64,000 nucleotides of DNA from Polaromonas sp. Lineage in GTDB: Bacteria; Pseudomonadota; Gammaproteobacteria; Burkholderiales; Burkholderiaceae_C. Shown in pieces: positions 1 to 8,599 of the stretch. The DNA lies in contig NZ_JAQSDN010000033.1 of the NCBI RefSeq assembly GCF_029945925.1, positions 181,336 through 245,335 on the forward strand, written 5' to 3'. Made by a program: the position numbers and the translations under genes. The number at the start of each line of letters is the position of its first letter. The stretch's first letter is position 1. The notes under the pieces are model-generated. The model was not told where the DNA came from, did not search any database, and saw nothing but the letters and a program-made list of their open reading frames with translations.

Positions 1-1
1 A

Positions 2-388
2 ATGACAGACATGCTCGCCATCAACCTGCCCGATGTCCTGGCCGAAGTCACGGCCCAGTTCCAGCGTTACGAAAAGGCCCTGACCGGCAACGACGTGGCG
101 GTGCTCGACGAGCTGTTCTGGAACAGCCCGCACACCCTGCGTTACGGCGCGACCGAAAACCTCTATGGCTACGACGCGATCCGGGCCTTCCGCGCCGGCC
201 GCCCCGCGCAGGGGCTGGAGCGCACGTTGCTCAAGACCGCCATCACCACCTATGGCCAGGACATGGCGACCGCCAATGTCGAGTTCCAGCGCGCCGGCAG
301 CGCCAAGGCCGGCCGGCAAAGCCAGACCTGGCTGCGCACGCCCGAGGGCTGGCGTGTGGTGTCTGCCCATGTGAGCCTGCTTGCATGA
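2..388 (+). CDS. HpxZ/AtzH-like small protein (DUF3225, NTF2-like fold)
   Basis: This 128-residue protein resembles the HpxZ (oxalurate catabolism) and AtzH (cyanuric acid catabolism) family. The family has an NTF2-like fold and is normally encoded beside an AtzE/HpxY-type amidase. Recognisable features are an early helix ([12 protein letters not shown]), the segment [21 protein letters not shown] and a C-terminal strand with [19 protein letters not shown]. The ATG at position 2 touches the window edge; an in-frame ATG at position 11 is the alternative, and an upstream start cannot be excluded. The partner amidase is probably just outside the window. The gene lies 55 bp before the BMP transporter operon, which has its own strong ribosome binding site, so co-transcription is plausible. 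Family call fairly sure; precise substrate unknown. Confidence 0.8.
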   Translation: MTDMLAINLPDVLAEVTAQFQRYEKALTGNDVAVLDELFWNSPHTLRYGATENLYGYDAIRAFRAGRPAQGLERTLLKTAITTYGQDMATANVEFQRAGSAKAGRQSQTWLRTPEGWRVVSAHVSLLA

Positions 389-443
389 ATCCTGCTTCCC
401 GTTTTCCGCAGTACTTCTTTAACTTGACCCAAGGAGAGACCCC

Positions 444-1562
444 ATGAACACCAGACATTTCAGCCGCCGCGATTCCCTCAAGTCCCTGGCCGCACTCGGC
501 GCTGCCGGCACGCTGGGCGCTTTCAGCGAACTGGCTTTTGCGCAAAAACCCATTACCGTCGGCGTGATCTATGTCGGCCCGCGAGACGACTACGGCTACA
601 ACCAGGCCCAGGCCCAGGCCGCTGCCGAGCTCAAGAAGATGCCCGGCGTGAAGGTGGTCGAGGAAGAAAACGTGCCGGAGACGGCCGCCGTCCAGAAAAC
701 CATGACCGGCATGGTGGCCCAGGACGGCGCCACGCTGGTCTTCCCCACGTCCTTCGGTTATTTTGATCCGCATGTGCTGGCCGTGGCACCCAAGTTTCCG
801 GACGTGCGTTTTGCGCACTGCGGCGGTCTCTGGACCGAGGGCAAACATCCCAAGAATGCGGCCAGCTACTTCGGCTACATCGAAGAGTGCCAGTACCTCA
901 ATGGCGTGATCGCCGGCCACATGACCAAGAGCAACAAGATCGGTTTTGTCGCTGCCAAGCCGATCCCGCAGGTGCTGCGCAACATCAACGCCTTCACCAT
1001 GGGCGCGCGCTCGGTCAAGCCCGGCATCACCTGCAACGTGATCTTCACCGGCGACTGGTCCATGGCCGTCAAGGAGGCCGAGGCCACCAACAGCCTGGCC
1101 GACCAGGGCTGCGATGTGTTCACCATGCATGTGGACGGTCCCAAGGTGGTGGTCGAAACGGCCGCCAAACGCGGCAAGATGGTGTGCGGCTACCACGCCA
1201 GCCAGGCCAAGCTCGCGCCCAACGCCTACCTGACGGGTGCCGAGTGGAACTGGCTGACCGCCTACACCACCTTCCTGGACGCCGCACGCAGCGGCAAGCC
1301 GCACCCGAATTTCATCCGGGGTGGCCTGAAGGATGGCTACGTGAAAATGTCGGCTTACGGCCCGACCGTGACCGATGCCGCCAAAAAGCAGGCCGACAGC
1401 GTCAAGGCGCAGATGGTGGCCGGCAGCTTCGACATCTTCAAAGGTCCGCTCAAGGACAACAAGGGCGGCACCATCGTCCCGGCCGGCAAGGTCTTCAAGC
1501 AGACGGATCTCGAGCTCGAGAAGATGAATTACCTGGTTGAAGGAGTGATCGGCTCGGTCTGA
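444..1562 (+). CDS. BMP-family ABC transporter substrate-binding protein (Tat-exported)
   Basis: Periplasmic binding protein of the BMP/PnrA-like family (372 aa), the capture subunit of an ABC importer. Known members take up nucleosides, purines and related N-heterocycles. The N-terminus carries a twin-arginine motif (SRRDSLK) and a hydrophobic stretch ending in AFAQ near residue 34, so the Tat route is predicted. The mature part begins PITVGVIYVGPRDDYGYN, typical of the family. A strong AAGGAGA Shine-Dalgarno precedes the ATG. The next genes are two permeases, then an amidase, a cysteine hydrolase and the ATPase. Together they suggest import of a ureide, amide or triazine-like nitrogen compound; the exact ligand is inferred from context only. 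Confidence 0.9.
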   Translation: MNTRHFSRRDSLKSLAALGAAGTLGAFSELAFAQKPITVGVIYVGPRDDYGYNQAQAQAAAELKKMPGVKVVEEENVPETAAVQKTMTGMVAQDGATLVFPTSFGYFDPHVLAVAPKFPDVRFAHCGGLWTEGKHPKNAASYFGYIEECQYLNGVIAGHMTKSNKIGFVAAKPIPQVLRNINAFTMGARSVKPGITCNVIFTGDWSMAVKEAEATNSLADQGCDVFTMHVDGPKVVVETAAKRGKMVCGYHASQAKLAPNAYLTGAEWNWLTAYTTFLDAARSGKPHPNFIRGGLKDGYVKMSAYGPTVTDAAKKQADSVKAQMVAGSFDIFKGPLKDNKGGTIVPAGKVFKQTDLELEKMNYLVEGVIGSV

Positions 1563-1567
1563 CGTGG

Positions 1568-1640
1568 CTGTCATTGCGGGCCTGACCCGCCATCCATGTT
1601 GGCGCGCCAGCGTGGATGCCGGATCAAGTCCGGCATGACA
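1568..1640. repeat. Dispersed palindromic repeat, family C, copy 1
   Basis: The sequence opens with TCATTGCGGGCCTGACCCGC and closes with GCCGGATCAAGTCCGGCATG followed by ACA. Both halves are imperfect palindromes. The second copy at 5440-5530 has the same start and the same closing hairpin with a different centre. Both copies lie between genes of the same cluster, so they may form hairpins in the polycistronic transcript. Confidence 0.8.
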
Positions 1641-1656
1641 AAAGCACTGCATCCCC

Positions 1657-2748
1657 ATGCGCACCTCCCTCGCCAACTTCCTGCTGCCGGTCGGCGCCAT
1701 CATCGCTGCGCTGGGCCTGTTCGGCGTGTTCGTCTGGTTCGCCGGCGTGAGCCCGCTGGAGGTCTGGCTGCTGCTGTTCAAGGGCGCCTTCGGCGACTGG
1801 TACTCCTGGCAGAACACCTTGCAGCGCGCTGCGCCGTTGATGCTGACCGCCCTGTGTGTGGCCATCCCGGCGCGCGCCGGCCTGACGGTGATCGGCGGCG
1901 AGGGCGCGGTGGTGCTGGGCGGCCTGGCCTGCGCCGGCCTGGCGCAGGGCCTGCCGTTGCCGGCCAACACAGCCGGCACGGTGATGGTCTGCCTGGCCGC
2001 CGCTGTGGCCGGCGGGTTGTGGATCACGCTGGCAGGCTGGTTGCGCCAGTACCGCGGCATCAATGAAACCATCAGCAGCCTGCTGCTGGCTTATGTGGCC
2101 ATCGGCCTGTTCAAACACCTGGTCGAAGGGCCGCTGCGCGACCCGTCCAGCTTGAACAAGCCCTCGACCTTCTCGCTGGACGAGGGTTTACGCATCAGCG
2201 GCATCGCGGGCTCCGATGTGCACTGGGGCCTGGTGATCGGCGTGCTGGCCTGCCTGGCGACCGGCTTGTGGATGCGCATGACAGCGTCGGGTTTTGCGCT
2301 GCGTGTGGTCGGCGGCAATCCAAGGGCGGCGCAACTGGTCGGCCTGCCGGCTTCGAAGCTGATCCTGCTGGCTTGTGCGCTCGGCGGCGCCTGCGCCGGG
2401 CTGGCCGGCGCCATCGAGGTGGCGGCCGTGCACACCAATGCCAACGCCTCGCTCATCGCCGGTTACGGCTACGCCGGCATCCTGGTGGCATTCATCGCGC
2501 GCCAGCATCCGGTGGCCATCATCCCGGTGGCCATCCTGTTTGGCGGCTTCGGCGCGGCCGGCAGCCTGCTACAGCGGCGCCTGGGCCTGCCCGATGCGTC
2601 GGTGCTGGTGCTGCAGGGCATTGCTTTTGTGCTGATCCTGGCCAGCGAGGCCCTGCGTGACGTGGACTGGAAAGCCCTCCTCGCCCGCATCAACCGCTTC
2701 GGTCCGTCCGAGCCGAGTCCGATCCCCTTGCCACAGGACAAGCCATGA
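1657..2748 (+). CDS. BMP-type ABC transporter permease 1
   Basis: Inner-membrane permease of 363 residues, of the branched-chain amino acid/ribose-like permease superfamily that pairs with BMP binding proteins (YufP-like). It has about eight to ten hydrophobic segments, starting with a signal-anchor-like helix at residues 8-30. The conserved family segments TVIGGEGAVVLGGLACAG and RGINETISSLLLAYVAIG are visible. The start ATG follows repeat family C directly and has no clear Shine-Dalgarno. The stop overlaps the start of the second permease by four bases, so the two are translationally coupled. It forms the transmembrane channel with the next gene product; the ATPase is encoded at 5573-7213. 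Confidence 0.9.
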   Translation: MRTSLANFLLPVGAIIAALGLFGVFVWFAGVSPLEVWLLLFKGAFGDWYSWQNTLQRAAPLMLTALCVAIPARAGLTVIGGEGAVVLGGLACAGLAQGLPLPANTAGTVMVCLAAAVAGGLWITLAGWLRQYRGINETISSLLLAYVAIGLFKHLVEGPLRDPSSLNKPSTFSLDEGLRISGIAGSDVHWGLVIGVLACLATGLWMRMTASGFALRVVGGNPRAAQLVGLPASKLILLACALGGACAGLAGAIEVAAVHTNANASLIAGYGYAGILVAFIARQHPVAIIPVAILFGGFGAAGSLLQRRLGLPDASVLVLQGIAFVLILASEALRDVDWKALLARINRFGPSEPSPIPLPQDKP

Positions 2749-3665
2749 CCGCCGACCAGCTGCTGATCTTTTTTGCCGGCATCGTCGGCGGCGCCTTGCG
2801 CGTCGGTGCGCCCTTCCTGTTTGTTAGCCTGGGCGAATGCATCACCGAAAAATCCGGTCGCATCAACCTGGGTCTGGAAGGCGTGCTGGTGCTGTCGGCT
2901 ATGGCCGCTTTTGGCGCGTCCTGGCTTTTCGGCTCGGCCTGGGTCGGCGTGCTGGCTGCTGCGGCCACGGGTGCGCTGCTGGCCACCTTGCACGGTGTGT
3001 TGTGTTCGTTGCCGCGCGTCAATGACATCGCCACCGGCATTGCGCTGATGCTGCTGGGCATGGGCCTGGCGTTTTACCTGGGCAAGCCGCTGATCCAGCC
3101 GCAGGCGCCGCAATTGCCGGCCATCGCCCTGGGCAACTGGAGCGATTCGGCGGCCGTTCGCTCGGCCCTGCAGGTCAACGCGCTGGTGCCCATCGGCATG
3201 GCGCTGGCGGTGGCGCTGTGGTGGGCCTTTGCCAATACGCGCGCCGGCTTGCTGGTGCGCATGGCGGGTGATTCGGCCAACGCCACGCGCGCCCTCGGTT
3301 ATTCGGTGTCTACCATCCGTATCGCGGCCACCGCCGCGGGCGGCATGGTCGCCGGCCTGGGCGGCGCCTGCCTCACGCTGTTTTATCCCGGCAGCTGGAA
3401 CGAAGGCATTTCCAGCGGCCAGGGCCTGATCGCGGTGGCGCTGGTGATCTTCGCGCGCTGGAGCCCGGTCCGCTGCGTTTATGCCTCGCTGCTGTTCGGC
3501 GGCGCCGGCGCCATCGGCCCGGCCCTGCAGTCCATCGGCATCAGCTGGGGCTACCACCTGTTCAACATCGTTCCCTATGTGCTGACACTCTTGATCCTGG
3601 TCATCACCTGCCGGCCCGGCACGACGGTGAGCGGGAGCCCGGGCGAACTCTCCTCCACACATTGA
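2745..3665 (+). CDS. BMP-type ABC transporter permease 2
   Basis: Second inner-membrane permease (306 aa, YufQ-like), hydrophobic throughout. Family hallmarks are FVSLGECITEKSGRINLGLE near residue 30 and NDIATGIALMLLGMG near residue 100. It starts within the ATGA overlap with the preceding permease gene. It should heterodimerise with that permease. The downstream amidase starts 19 bp after the stop behind a separate Shine-Dalgarno (GGAAG), so this is one operon. Confidence 0.9.
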   Translation: MTADQLLIFFAGIVGGALRVGAPFLFVSLGECITEKSGRINLGLEGVLVLSAMAAFGASWLFGSAWVGVLAAAATGALLATLHGVLCSLPRVNDIATGIALMLLGMGLAFYLGKPLIQPQAPQLPAIALGNWSDSAAVRSALQVNALVPIGMALAVALWWAFANTRAGLLVRMAGDSANATRALGYSVSTIRIAATAAGGMVAGLGGACLTLFYPGSWNEGISSGQGLIAVALVIFARWSPVRCVYASLLFGGAGAIGPALQSIGISWGYHLFNIVPYVLTLLILVITCRPGTTVSGSPGELSSTH

Positions 3666-3684
3666 ACACAAACAGGGAAGCAAC

Positions 3685-4728
3685 ATGACCGGACTCGGTG
3701 GACTCAACAAATCGGCCCGTGGCGTGGTCATGGGCCTGGTGCAACTGCAGCTGCCGGTGGTCGAGACGCCCGCGCAGCTGGCGGCCCAGACGCAGCGCAT
3801 CTGCGACATGGTGGGCAAGGCCAGGCGCAACCAGTCCACCATGGACCTGGTGGTGTTCCCGGAGTATTCGCTGCACGGCCTGTCGATGGCGACCGACCCC
3901 GCCATCATGTGTTCGCTCGACGGCCCCGAAGTGGCGGCCTTCAAGCAGGCCTGCGTGGACAACCGCATCTGGGGGTGTTTCTCCATCATGGAGGCCAACC
4001 CCGGCGGCAACCCGTACAACAGCGGCCTGATCATCGACAACACCGGTGCCATCAGGCTCTACTACCGCAAGCTGCACCCGTGGGTGCCGGTCGAGCCCTG
4101 GGAGCCGGGCAACCTGGGCATTCCCGTCTGCGACGGCCCGAACGGCAGCAAGCTGGCGCTCATCATCTGCCACGACGGCATGTTCCCCGAGATGGCGCGC
4201 GAGGCCGCCTACAAGGGCGCCGAAATCATCATCCGCACGGCGGGTTACACCGCACCGATTCGCCACAGCTGGAAGATCACCAACCAGGCCAACGCCTTCT
4301 GCAACCTGGCGGTCACCGCCAACGTGTGTATGTGCGGCAGCGACGGCACTTTCGATTCCATGGGCGAGGGCATGTTCTGCAACTTCGACGGCACGGTGCT
4401 GGTGGCGGGCAGCGGCCGGCCCGACGAGATCATCACCTGCGAAGTGCGGCCTGATCTCGTGCGTGAAGCGCGCAGCGGCTGGGGCGTGGAGAACAACCTC
4501 TACCAGCTCTACCACCGCGGTTACGTGGCGGTGAAGGGCGGCGCCCAGGACTGCCCCTACACCTACATGCACGACATGGCGGCCGGCACCTACAAGCTGC
4601 CCTGGAAGGTCGATGTGACCGACGGCAGCAGTTGCGGCTTCGCCCCGCCGACGCGCAGCTACCATGGACCGGAGGCACATCCACTGGTGCCCGATTCGGC
4701 GGCCTTGCCGGTGAAAAAAATCGCCTGA
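3685..4728 (+). CDS. Nitrilase-superfamily aliphatic amidase/formamidase-like protein
   Basis: Cytoplasmic C-N hydrolase (347 aa) that should cleave a small amide to acid plus ammonia through a cysteine thioester. The nitrilase triad is complete: Glu60 in LVVFPEYSLHG, Lys129 in YYRKLHPW and Cys162 in ICHDGMFPE, with the second glutamate at Glu137 (PVEPWEPG). Length and motif context match AmiE (about 345 aa) and AmiF (about 334 aa) better than plain nitrilases. It lies between the permease genes and the biuret-hydrolase-like gene, 12 bp before the latter. It may therefore act on an imported amide or a product of the neighbouring hydrolases. Class certain, substrate not determined. Confidence 0.88.
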   Translation: MTGLGGLNKSARGVVMGLVQLQLPVVETPAQLAAQTQRICDMVGKARRNQSTMDLVVFPEYSLHGLSMATDPAIMCSLDGPEVAAFKQACVDNRIWGCFSIMEANPGGNPYNSGLIIDNTGAIRLYYRKLHPWVPVEPWEPGNLGIPVCDGPNGSKLALIICHDGMFPEMAREAAYKGAEIIIRTAGYTAPIRHSWKITNQANAFCNLAVTANVCMCGSDGTFDSMGEGMFCNFDGTVLVAGSGRPDEIITCEVRPDLVREARSGWGVENNLYQLYHRGYVAVKGGAQDCPYTYMHDMAAGTYKLPWKVDVTDGSSCGFAPPTRSYHGPEAHPLVPDSAALPVKKIA

Positions 4729-4740
4729 AGGCCGGCAACC

Positions 4741-5430
4741 ATGCAACGCTTCATTCAAGCCAACCCCTACGCCTGGCCCTGGAACGGCAGGCTGCTACCG
4801 TCGAACACCGCGCTGGTGGTCATCGACATGCAGACCGACTTCTGCGGTCCCGGCGGCTACGTGGACAAGATGGGCTACGACATCTCGCTCACGCGGGCGC
4901 CCATCGAACCCCTGAAAAAACTCATGGCGGCGATGCGCCTGGCCGGCTACATGCTGATCCACACGCGTGAAGGCCACCGGCCCGACCTGTCGGACCTGCC
5001 GGCCAACAAACGCTGGCGGTCGCGGCAGATCGGCAGCCAGGGAGTGGGCATCGGCGACGACGGGCCGATGGGCCGCATCCTGGTGCGCGGCGAGCCGGGC
5101 TGGGAAATCATTCCCGAACTGAGCCCGTTGCCCGGGGAAGTTGTGATCGACAAACCCGGCAAGGGATCGTTTTGCGCGACCGACCTGGAGCTGATCCTGC
5201 GGACCCGAGGCATCGAGAACCTCATCCTCACCGGCATCACCACCGACGTGTGTGTCCACACCACGATGCGCGAGGCCAATGACCGCGGCCTTGAATGCCT
5301 GTTGTTGTCCGACTGCACGGCGGCCACCGACCCGGGCAACCACGAGGCCGCACTGAAGATGATCACCATGCAGGGCGGCGTGTTTGGCGCGCATGCGGTG
5401 TCAAAGGCGGTGCTGGAGGCAATCGGATGA
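4741..5430 (+). CDS. Cysteine hydrolase, biuret amidohydrolase (BiuH)-like
   Basis: Isochorismatase-fold cysteine hydrolase (229 aa). The catalytic triad is visible as Asp29 (VVIDMQTDF), Lys138 ([10 protein letters not shown]) and Cys171 ([15 protein letters not shown]). Long family blocks, such as [19 protein letters not shown] and [14 protein letters not shown], are as I recall them from Rhizobium biuret hydrolase, which converts biuret to allophanate plus ammonia in cyanuric acid breakdown. RutB (ureidoacrylate) and N-carbamoylsarcosine amidase are the next alternatives. The gene is embedded in the BMP importer operon. No ring-opening enzyme or allophanate hydrolase is seen here; they may lie outside the window. 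Confidence 0.82.
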   Translation: MQRFIQANPYAWPWNGRLLPSNTALVVIDMQTDFCGPGGYVDKMGYDISLTRAPIEPLKKLMAAMRLAGYMLIHTREGHRPDLSDLPANKRWRSRQIGSQGVGIGDDGPMGRILVRGEPGWEIIPELSPLPGEVVIDKPGKGSFCATDLELILRTRGIENLILTGITTDVCVHTTMREANDRGLECLLLSDCTAATDPGNHEAALKMITMQGGVFGAHAVSKAVLEAIG

Positions 5431-5439
5431 ACCCCCGTG

Positions 5440-5530
5440 CTGTCATTGCGGGCCCGACCCGCAATCCATGTCTTCGCGGCACTCGCCCGGATACGAATAC
5501 CTGGATGCCGGATCAAGTCCGGCATGACAA
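5440..5530. repeat. Dispersed palindromic repeat, family C, copy 2
   Basis: It begins GTCATTGCGGGCCCGACCCG and ends with the hairpin TGCCGGATCAAGTCCGGCA followed by TGACAA, like the copy at 1568-1640. It occupies most of the gap between the biuret-hydrolase-like gene and the ABC ATPase gene, whose start is 42 bp further on. Confidence 0.8.
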
Positions 5531-5572
5531 CCGCAGGGGTCAGGCCCGCAACCTCGATAGGGAGCTTATCCA

Positions 5573-7213
5573 ATGAGCGCCGCCGCCCTGATCGGCAGCC
5601 TGGCGCCAGCCACCGGCGCGTTGGCGCTGGACACCTACGAACTGAGCATGCGCTTCGGCAGCCTCACCGCGCTGGACGCGGTCAGCATGAAAGTGGCGCC
5701 GGGTACGGTGCACGCGCTGCTCGGCGAGAACGGCGCCGGCAAAAGCACGCTGGTCAAGTGCGTGGCGGGCTTCCAGCGGCCCTCCGCCGGCAGCATCCTG
5801 ATCGACGGCCGCGAGCACGACATTGCCAACCCGGTGGCCGCGCGCGCCCTGGGCATCGGTATGGTCTATCAGCACTTCACGCTGGCACCGGGCATGACGG
5901 TGGCGGAGAACCTGTTGCTGGCCGGCGGCCAGTTGCCAGCGGTGATCAACTGGCGCGCCAAGCGTGATGAACTCAAGACCTTTCTCGCCCACACGCCCTT
6001 CCGCCTGGATCTGGACGCGCGGCCGTCGGAACTGGCGGCAGGCGAAAAGCAGAAGCTCGAGTTGCTCAAGCAGCTCTACCTCCGGCCGCGCCTGCTGATC
6101 CTTGATGAGCCGACCTCGGTGCTCACGCCGCAGGAAGCCGACGAGGTGCTCGGCCATGTGCGCGAGTTTGCGCGCAGCGGGCTGTGCACGGTGCTCATCA
6201 TCACGCACAAGTTCCGCGAGGTGATGGCCTATGCCGACGACGTGACCGTGCTGCGCCGCGGCAAGGCGGTGCACGCCACGTCGGTGGCGGCGACCGATCC
6301 GGCGCGGCTGGCGCAGGCCATGGTGGGTGATGCGGCCGCCGCCCGCCCCGAAAGCCTCAGTGCAGAACAAAATCTGCCTCCAGCCCTTATCCGGCAAGCG
6401 CAAGTGGCTCCTGAAATCATAGCAAGTGCGGCCCTGCCCCTGGTCGTGGAAAAACTCTGCGTGATGGGGGACCGCGGCACACCCGCCGTGCGCGAGCTGA
6501 GCCTGTCGGTGGCTGCCGGCGAGATCCTCGGCATCGCCGGCGTCTCCGGCAACGGCCAGCGCGAACTCGTCGAAGCGCTGGTCGGCCAGCGCGGACGCGC
6601 CGCGGGCATGGTGCGGGTCAACGGCCAGCCCTACGCGGCCACGCGTGATGAGAACCACCGCCTCAAGGTGCGCAGCCTGCCCGAGGAGCCGCTGCGCAAT
6701 GCCTGCGTCGGCGACCTGAGTGTGGCCGAAAACATGGCGCTGCGCGACTTCGACCGGCCGCCGCTGTCGTCCCGTGAAGGTTGGGGCGGGCACCTGCGCT
6801 TCGGCCGCTGGCGCAGCCGCGCGCGTGAATGGATCACCGCTTACGGCATCAAGACCCAGGGCGAAAACGCGCCCATCCGCAGCTTGTCGGGCGGCAATGT
6901 GCAGCGAGCCGTGCTGGCGCGGGAATTACATGGCGAGATCAATGTGCTGATCGCCGCCAACCCGGTGTTCGGCCTGGATTTTGCGGCCGTCAAGGAGATC
7001 CACACCCGCCTGCGCGGCGTGCGCGACCATGGTGGCGCGGTGCTGCTGATCAGCGAAGACCTGGACGAGTTGCTTGAATTGGCTGACCGCATCGTGGTGA
7101 TGAGCGAAGGGCGCATCGTTTTTGAAACGTCCGCTGCGGACGCCGAGCGGCATGTTCTTGGGGCGCACATGGGTGGGGGGCATCATCAGCCTTTGGCTGA
7201 GGTGGCGGTGTGA
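5573..7213 (+). CDS. BMP-type ABC transporter ATP-binding protein (two ATPase domains)
   Basis: Energising subunit of the importer (546 aa, RbsA/YufO type) with two nucleotide-binding domains. Domain 1 has Walker A GENGAGKST, signature LAAGEKQK and Walker B LLILDEPTSVLTP. Domain 2 is degenerate, as usual for this class: GVSGNGQREL at the P-loop, signature LSGGNVQRA, and NPVFGLD where DEP-x-x-GLD is expected. The linker at about residues 265-285 is encoded by a copy of a dispersed repeat (6367-6425). An AGGGAGC-like ribosome site precedes the ATG. The gene is separated from its permeases by two hydrolase genes, which ties transport and hydrolysis into one unit. Confidence 0.9.
   Translation: MSAAALIGSLAPATGALALDTYELSMRFGSLTALDAVSMKVAPGTVHALLGENGAGKSTLVKCVAGFQRPSAGSILIDGREHDIANPVAARALGIGMVYQHFTLAPGMTVAENLLLAGGQLPAVINWRAKRDELKTFLAHTPFRLDLDARPSELAAGEKQKLELLKQLYLRPRLLILDEPTSVLTPQEADEVLGHVREFARSGLCTVLIITHKFREVMAYADDVTVLRRGKAVHATSVAATDPARLAQAMVGDAAAARPESLSAEQNLPPALIRQAQVAPEIIASAALPLVVEKLCVMGDRGTPAVRELSLSVAAGEILGIAGVSGNGQRELVEALVGQRGRAAGMVRVNGQPYAATRDENHRLKVRSLPEEPLRNACVGDLSVAENMALRDFDRPPLSSREGWGGHLRFGRWRSRAREWITAYGIKTQGENAPIRSLSGGNVQRAVLARELHGEINVLIAANPVFGLDFAAVKEIHTRLRGVRDHGGAVLLISEDLDELLELADRIVVMSEGRIVFETSAADAERHVLGAHMGGGHHQPLAEVAV
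6367..6425. repeat. Family A ~55 bp repeat inside the ABC ATPase gene
   Basis: Contains CTCCAGCCCTTATCCGGCAA, GCGCAAGTGGCTCCTG and an ATCATAGCAA end. The order (CAGCCCTT, a variable core, GGCGC or GCGC with an AGCAGC-like block, then AT-rich ATAGCA) is the same as in the copies at 38060-38115, 59083-59141 and 62780-62832. It is read in frame and encodes the linker between the two ATPase domains. Confidence 0.7.
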
Positions 7214-7248
7214 ACTGCTTCCTGGATTTGTTGAACAAGCTGGTCCTT

Positions 7249-7281
7249 GTTACCGTTCGGGCTGAGTTTGTCGAAGCCTTC
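7249..7281. repeat. Family D short repeat (GGGCTGAGTTTGTCGAAGCC type)
   Basis: The sequence GTTCGGGCTGAGTTTGTCGA followed by AGCC is a variant of the very common short GAGCCTGTCGAAGG repeat also seen at 19554-19583 and 55430-55456. It lies 35 bp after the ATPase stop and just before the large inverted-repeat element. Confidence 0.65.
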
Positions 7282-7305
7282 TTTGCTTCTGCTGTTGGAG
7301 GTTTG

Positions 7306-7862
7306 CCAGCAAGCCGGGGGTTGCCCGGCGGCAACTCACTTTTCTTTTGCGTCGCCAAAAGAAAAGTAAGCAAAAGAAAAGGCGACCCGATGGTCCGGGT
7401 CCCTTCGCTTCGCTACGGGCAACCTGCGGTGCTCGCCGAAAGCGGGGTCGAGCTCGAACTCGCTTCGCTCAGACAATCGCTCGCCCTGATCCTCTTTCGG
7501 TTGTGCTCCTCGGCCCGGCCCGACGGGTTGGGGAGCGAATACGGGTGCGGGGAGGCGAGGACGCGCTTTGCGTGTCCTCGCCGGAGCCCGACTGCGTACC
7601 CGAATCCGATCCCGAACCCGCTCCTGATCCCGCCCCCCTTCTGGCTGCGCCGAGGAGCGCAGGGCCAGCCGGATCAGGGCGAGCGATTGTCTGAGCCGAA
7701 GGCGAGTTCGAGCTCGACCCCGGCTGGACCGAGCACCGCAGGTTGCCCCCGTAGCGTCAGCGAAGGGGGACGCAGACAGCAGGGTCGCCTTTCTTTTGCT
7801 TACTTTTCTTTGGCGAGACAAAGAAAAGTGAGTAGCCGCCGGGCTACCCCTGGCTTGCTCGA
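7306..7862. mobile_element. Large inverted-repeat element without coding capacity (family E)
   Basis: An approximately 555 bp element fills the gap between the ATPase and second hydrolase genes. Its two arms, about 7306-7520 and 7645-7862, are near-complementary over roughly 200 bp. AAGAAAAGTAAGCAAAAGAA near 7360 recurs reversed near 7795-7815. TCGAGCTCGAACTCG near 7450 and AGACAATCGCTCGCCCTGAT near 7471 also recur reversed near 7700 and 7676. The arms differ at scattered positions, so this is not a recent perfect duplication. Reading frames inside are low-complexity and not credible genes. It resembles a non-autonomous MITE-like element of Comamonadaceae; no transposase is seen. Confidence 0.8.
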
Positions 7863-7921
7863 AGCACCTCAGGCTCCTGCACTGGCGAAGGCATTTGCAT
7901 GAAACCAATAACAGCACGACC

Positions 7922-8590
7922 ATGCAACTAAACCAAGCCCAACCCTTCCCCTACAACTTCGAGCTGAAGTCCACCGCCCTCGTCATCATCGACATGCAGC
8001 GCGACTTCATCGAGCCCGGTGGTTTTGGCGAGACGCTGGGCAACGATGTCTCTCTGCTGCAGGCTATCGTGCCGGCCTGTCAGGCGGTGCTCGAAGCCTG
8101 GCGCGGCGCCGGCGGCCTCGTGGTTCACACCCGGGAAGCGCACCGGGCCGACCTGGCCGATTGCCCGCCTGCCAAGCGCAACCGCGGCAATCCTTCGCTT
8201 CGCATCGGCGACATGGGGGCGATGGGCCGCATCCTGATCGCCGGCGAGCCGGGCAACCAGATCGTTGCCGCGCTGGCGCCGCTGCCCGGCGAGATCGTCA
8301 TCGACAAGCCGGGCAAGGGCGCGTTCTACGCCACCCCGCTGCACGAGCTGCTGCAGCAAAAAGGCATCACGCACCTGCTGTTCATGGGGGTCACCACCGA
8401 GGTGTGTGTGCAGACCTCCATGCGTGAGGCCAACGACCGCGGCTACGACAGCCTGCTGCTGGAAGACTGCACCGAAAGTTACTTCCCGGCGTTCAAGGCG
8501 GCGGCGGTGGAGATGATGCGGGCGCAGGGCGCTATCGTCGGCTGGACCGCTGCCAGCGGCCAGCTGCTGCCTTTGCTGCAAGACTGCTAG
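7922..8590 (+). CDS. Second BiuH/RutB-like cysteine hydrolase (isochorismatase family)
   Basis: 222-residue isochorismatase-fold hydrolase with a complete triad: Asp24 (VIIDMQRDF), Lys129 ([10 protein letters not shown]) and Cys162 ([15 protein letters not shown]). It is a paralogue of the 4741-5430 product but differs in the pocket-lining region ([13 protein letters not shown] against [13 protein letters not shown]), so it may act on a different ureide or carbamoyl compound. An in-frame TTG at 7895 could extend it by nine residues. I chose the ATG at 7922, which aligns with the family; neither start has a good Shine-Dalgarno. The GntR regulator begins 9 bp after its stop. Confidence 0.85.
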   Translation: MQLNQAQPFPYNFELKSTALVIIDMQRDFIEPGGFGETLGNDVSLLQAIVPACQAVLEAWRGAGGLVVHTREAHRADLADCPPAKRNRGNPSLRIGDMGAMGRILIAGEPGNQIVAALAPLPGEIVIDKPGKGAFYATPLHELLQQKGITHLLFMGVTTEVCVQTSMREANDRGYDSLLLEDCTESYFPAFKAAAVEMMRAQGAIVGWTAASGQLLPLLQDC

Positions 8591-8599
8591 AGTTCCGCC

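Noticed and set aside
243..2072. Long open frame on the minus strand opposite the BMP operon
   Set aside because: It is a high-GC shadow of the BMP protein and permease genes, with low-complexity composition and no family features.
7210..7923. Several open frames within the inverted-repeat element
   Set aside because: They are repetitive, Arg/Pro/Ser-rich translations of the palindromic arms in both strands and match no protein family I know.
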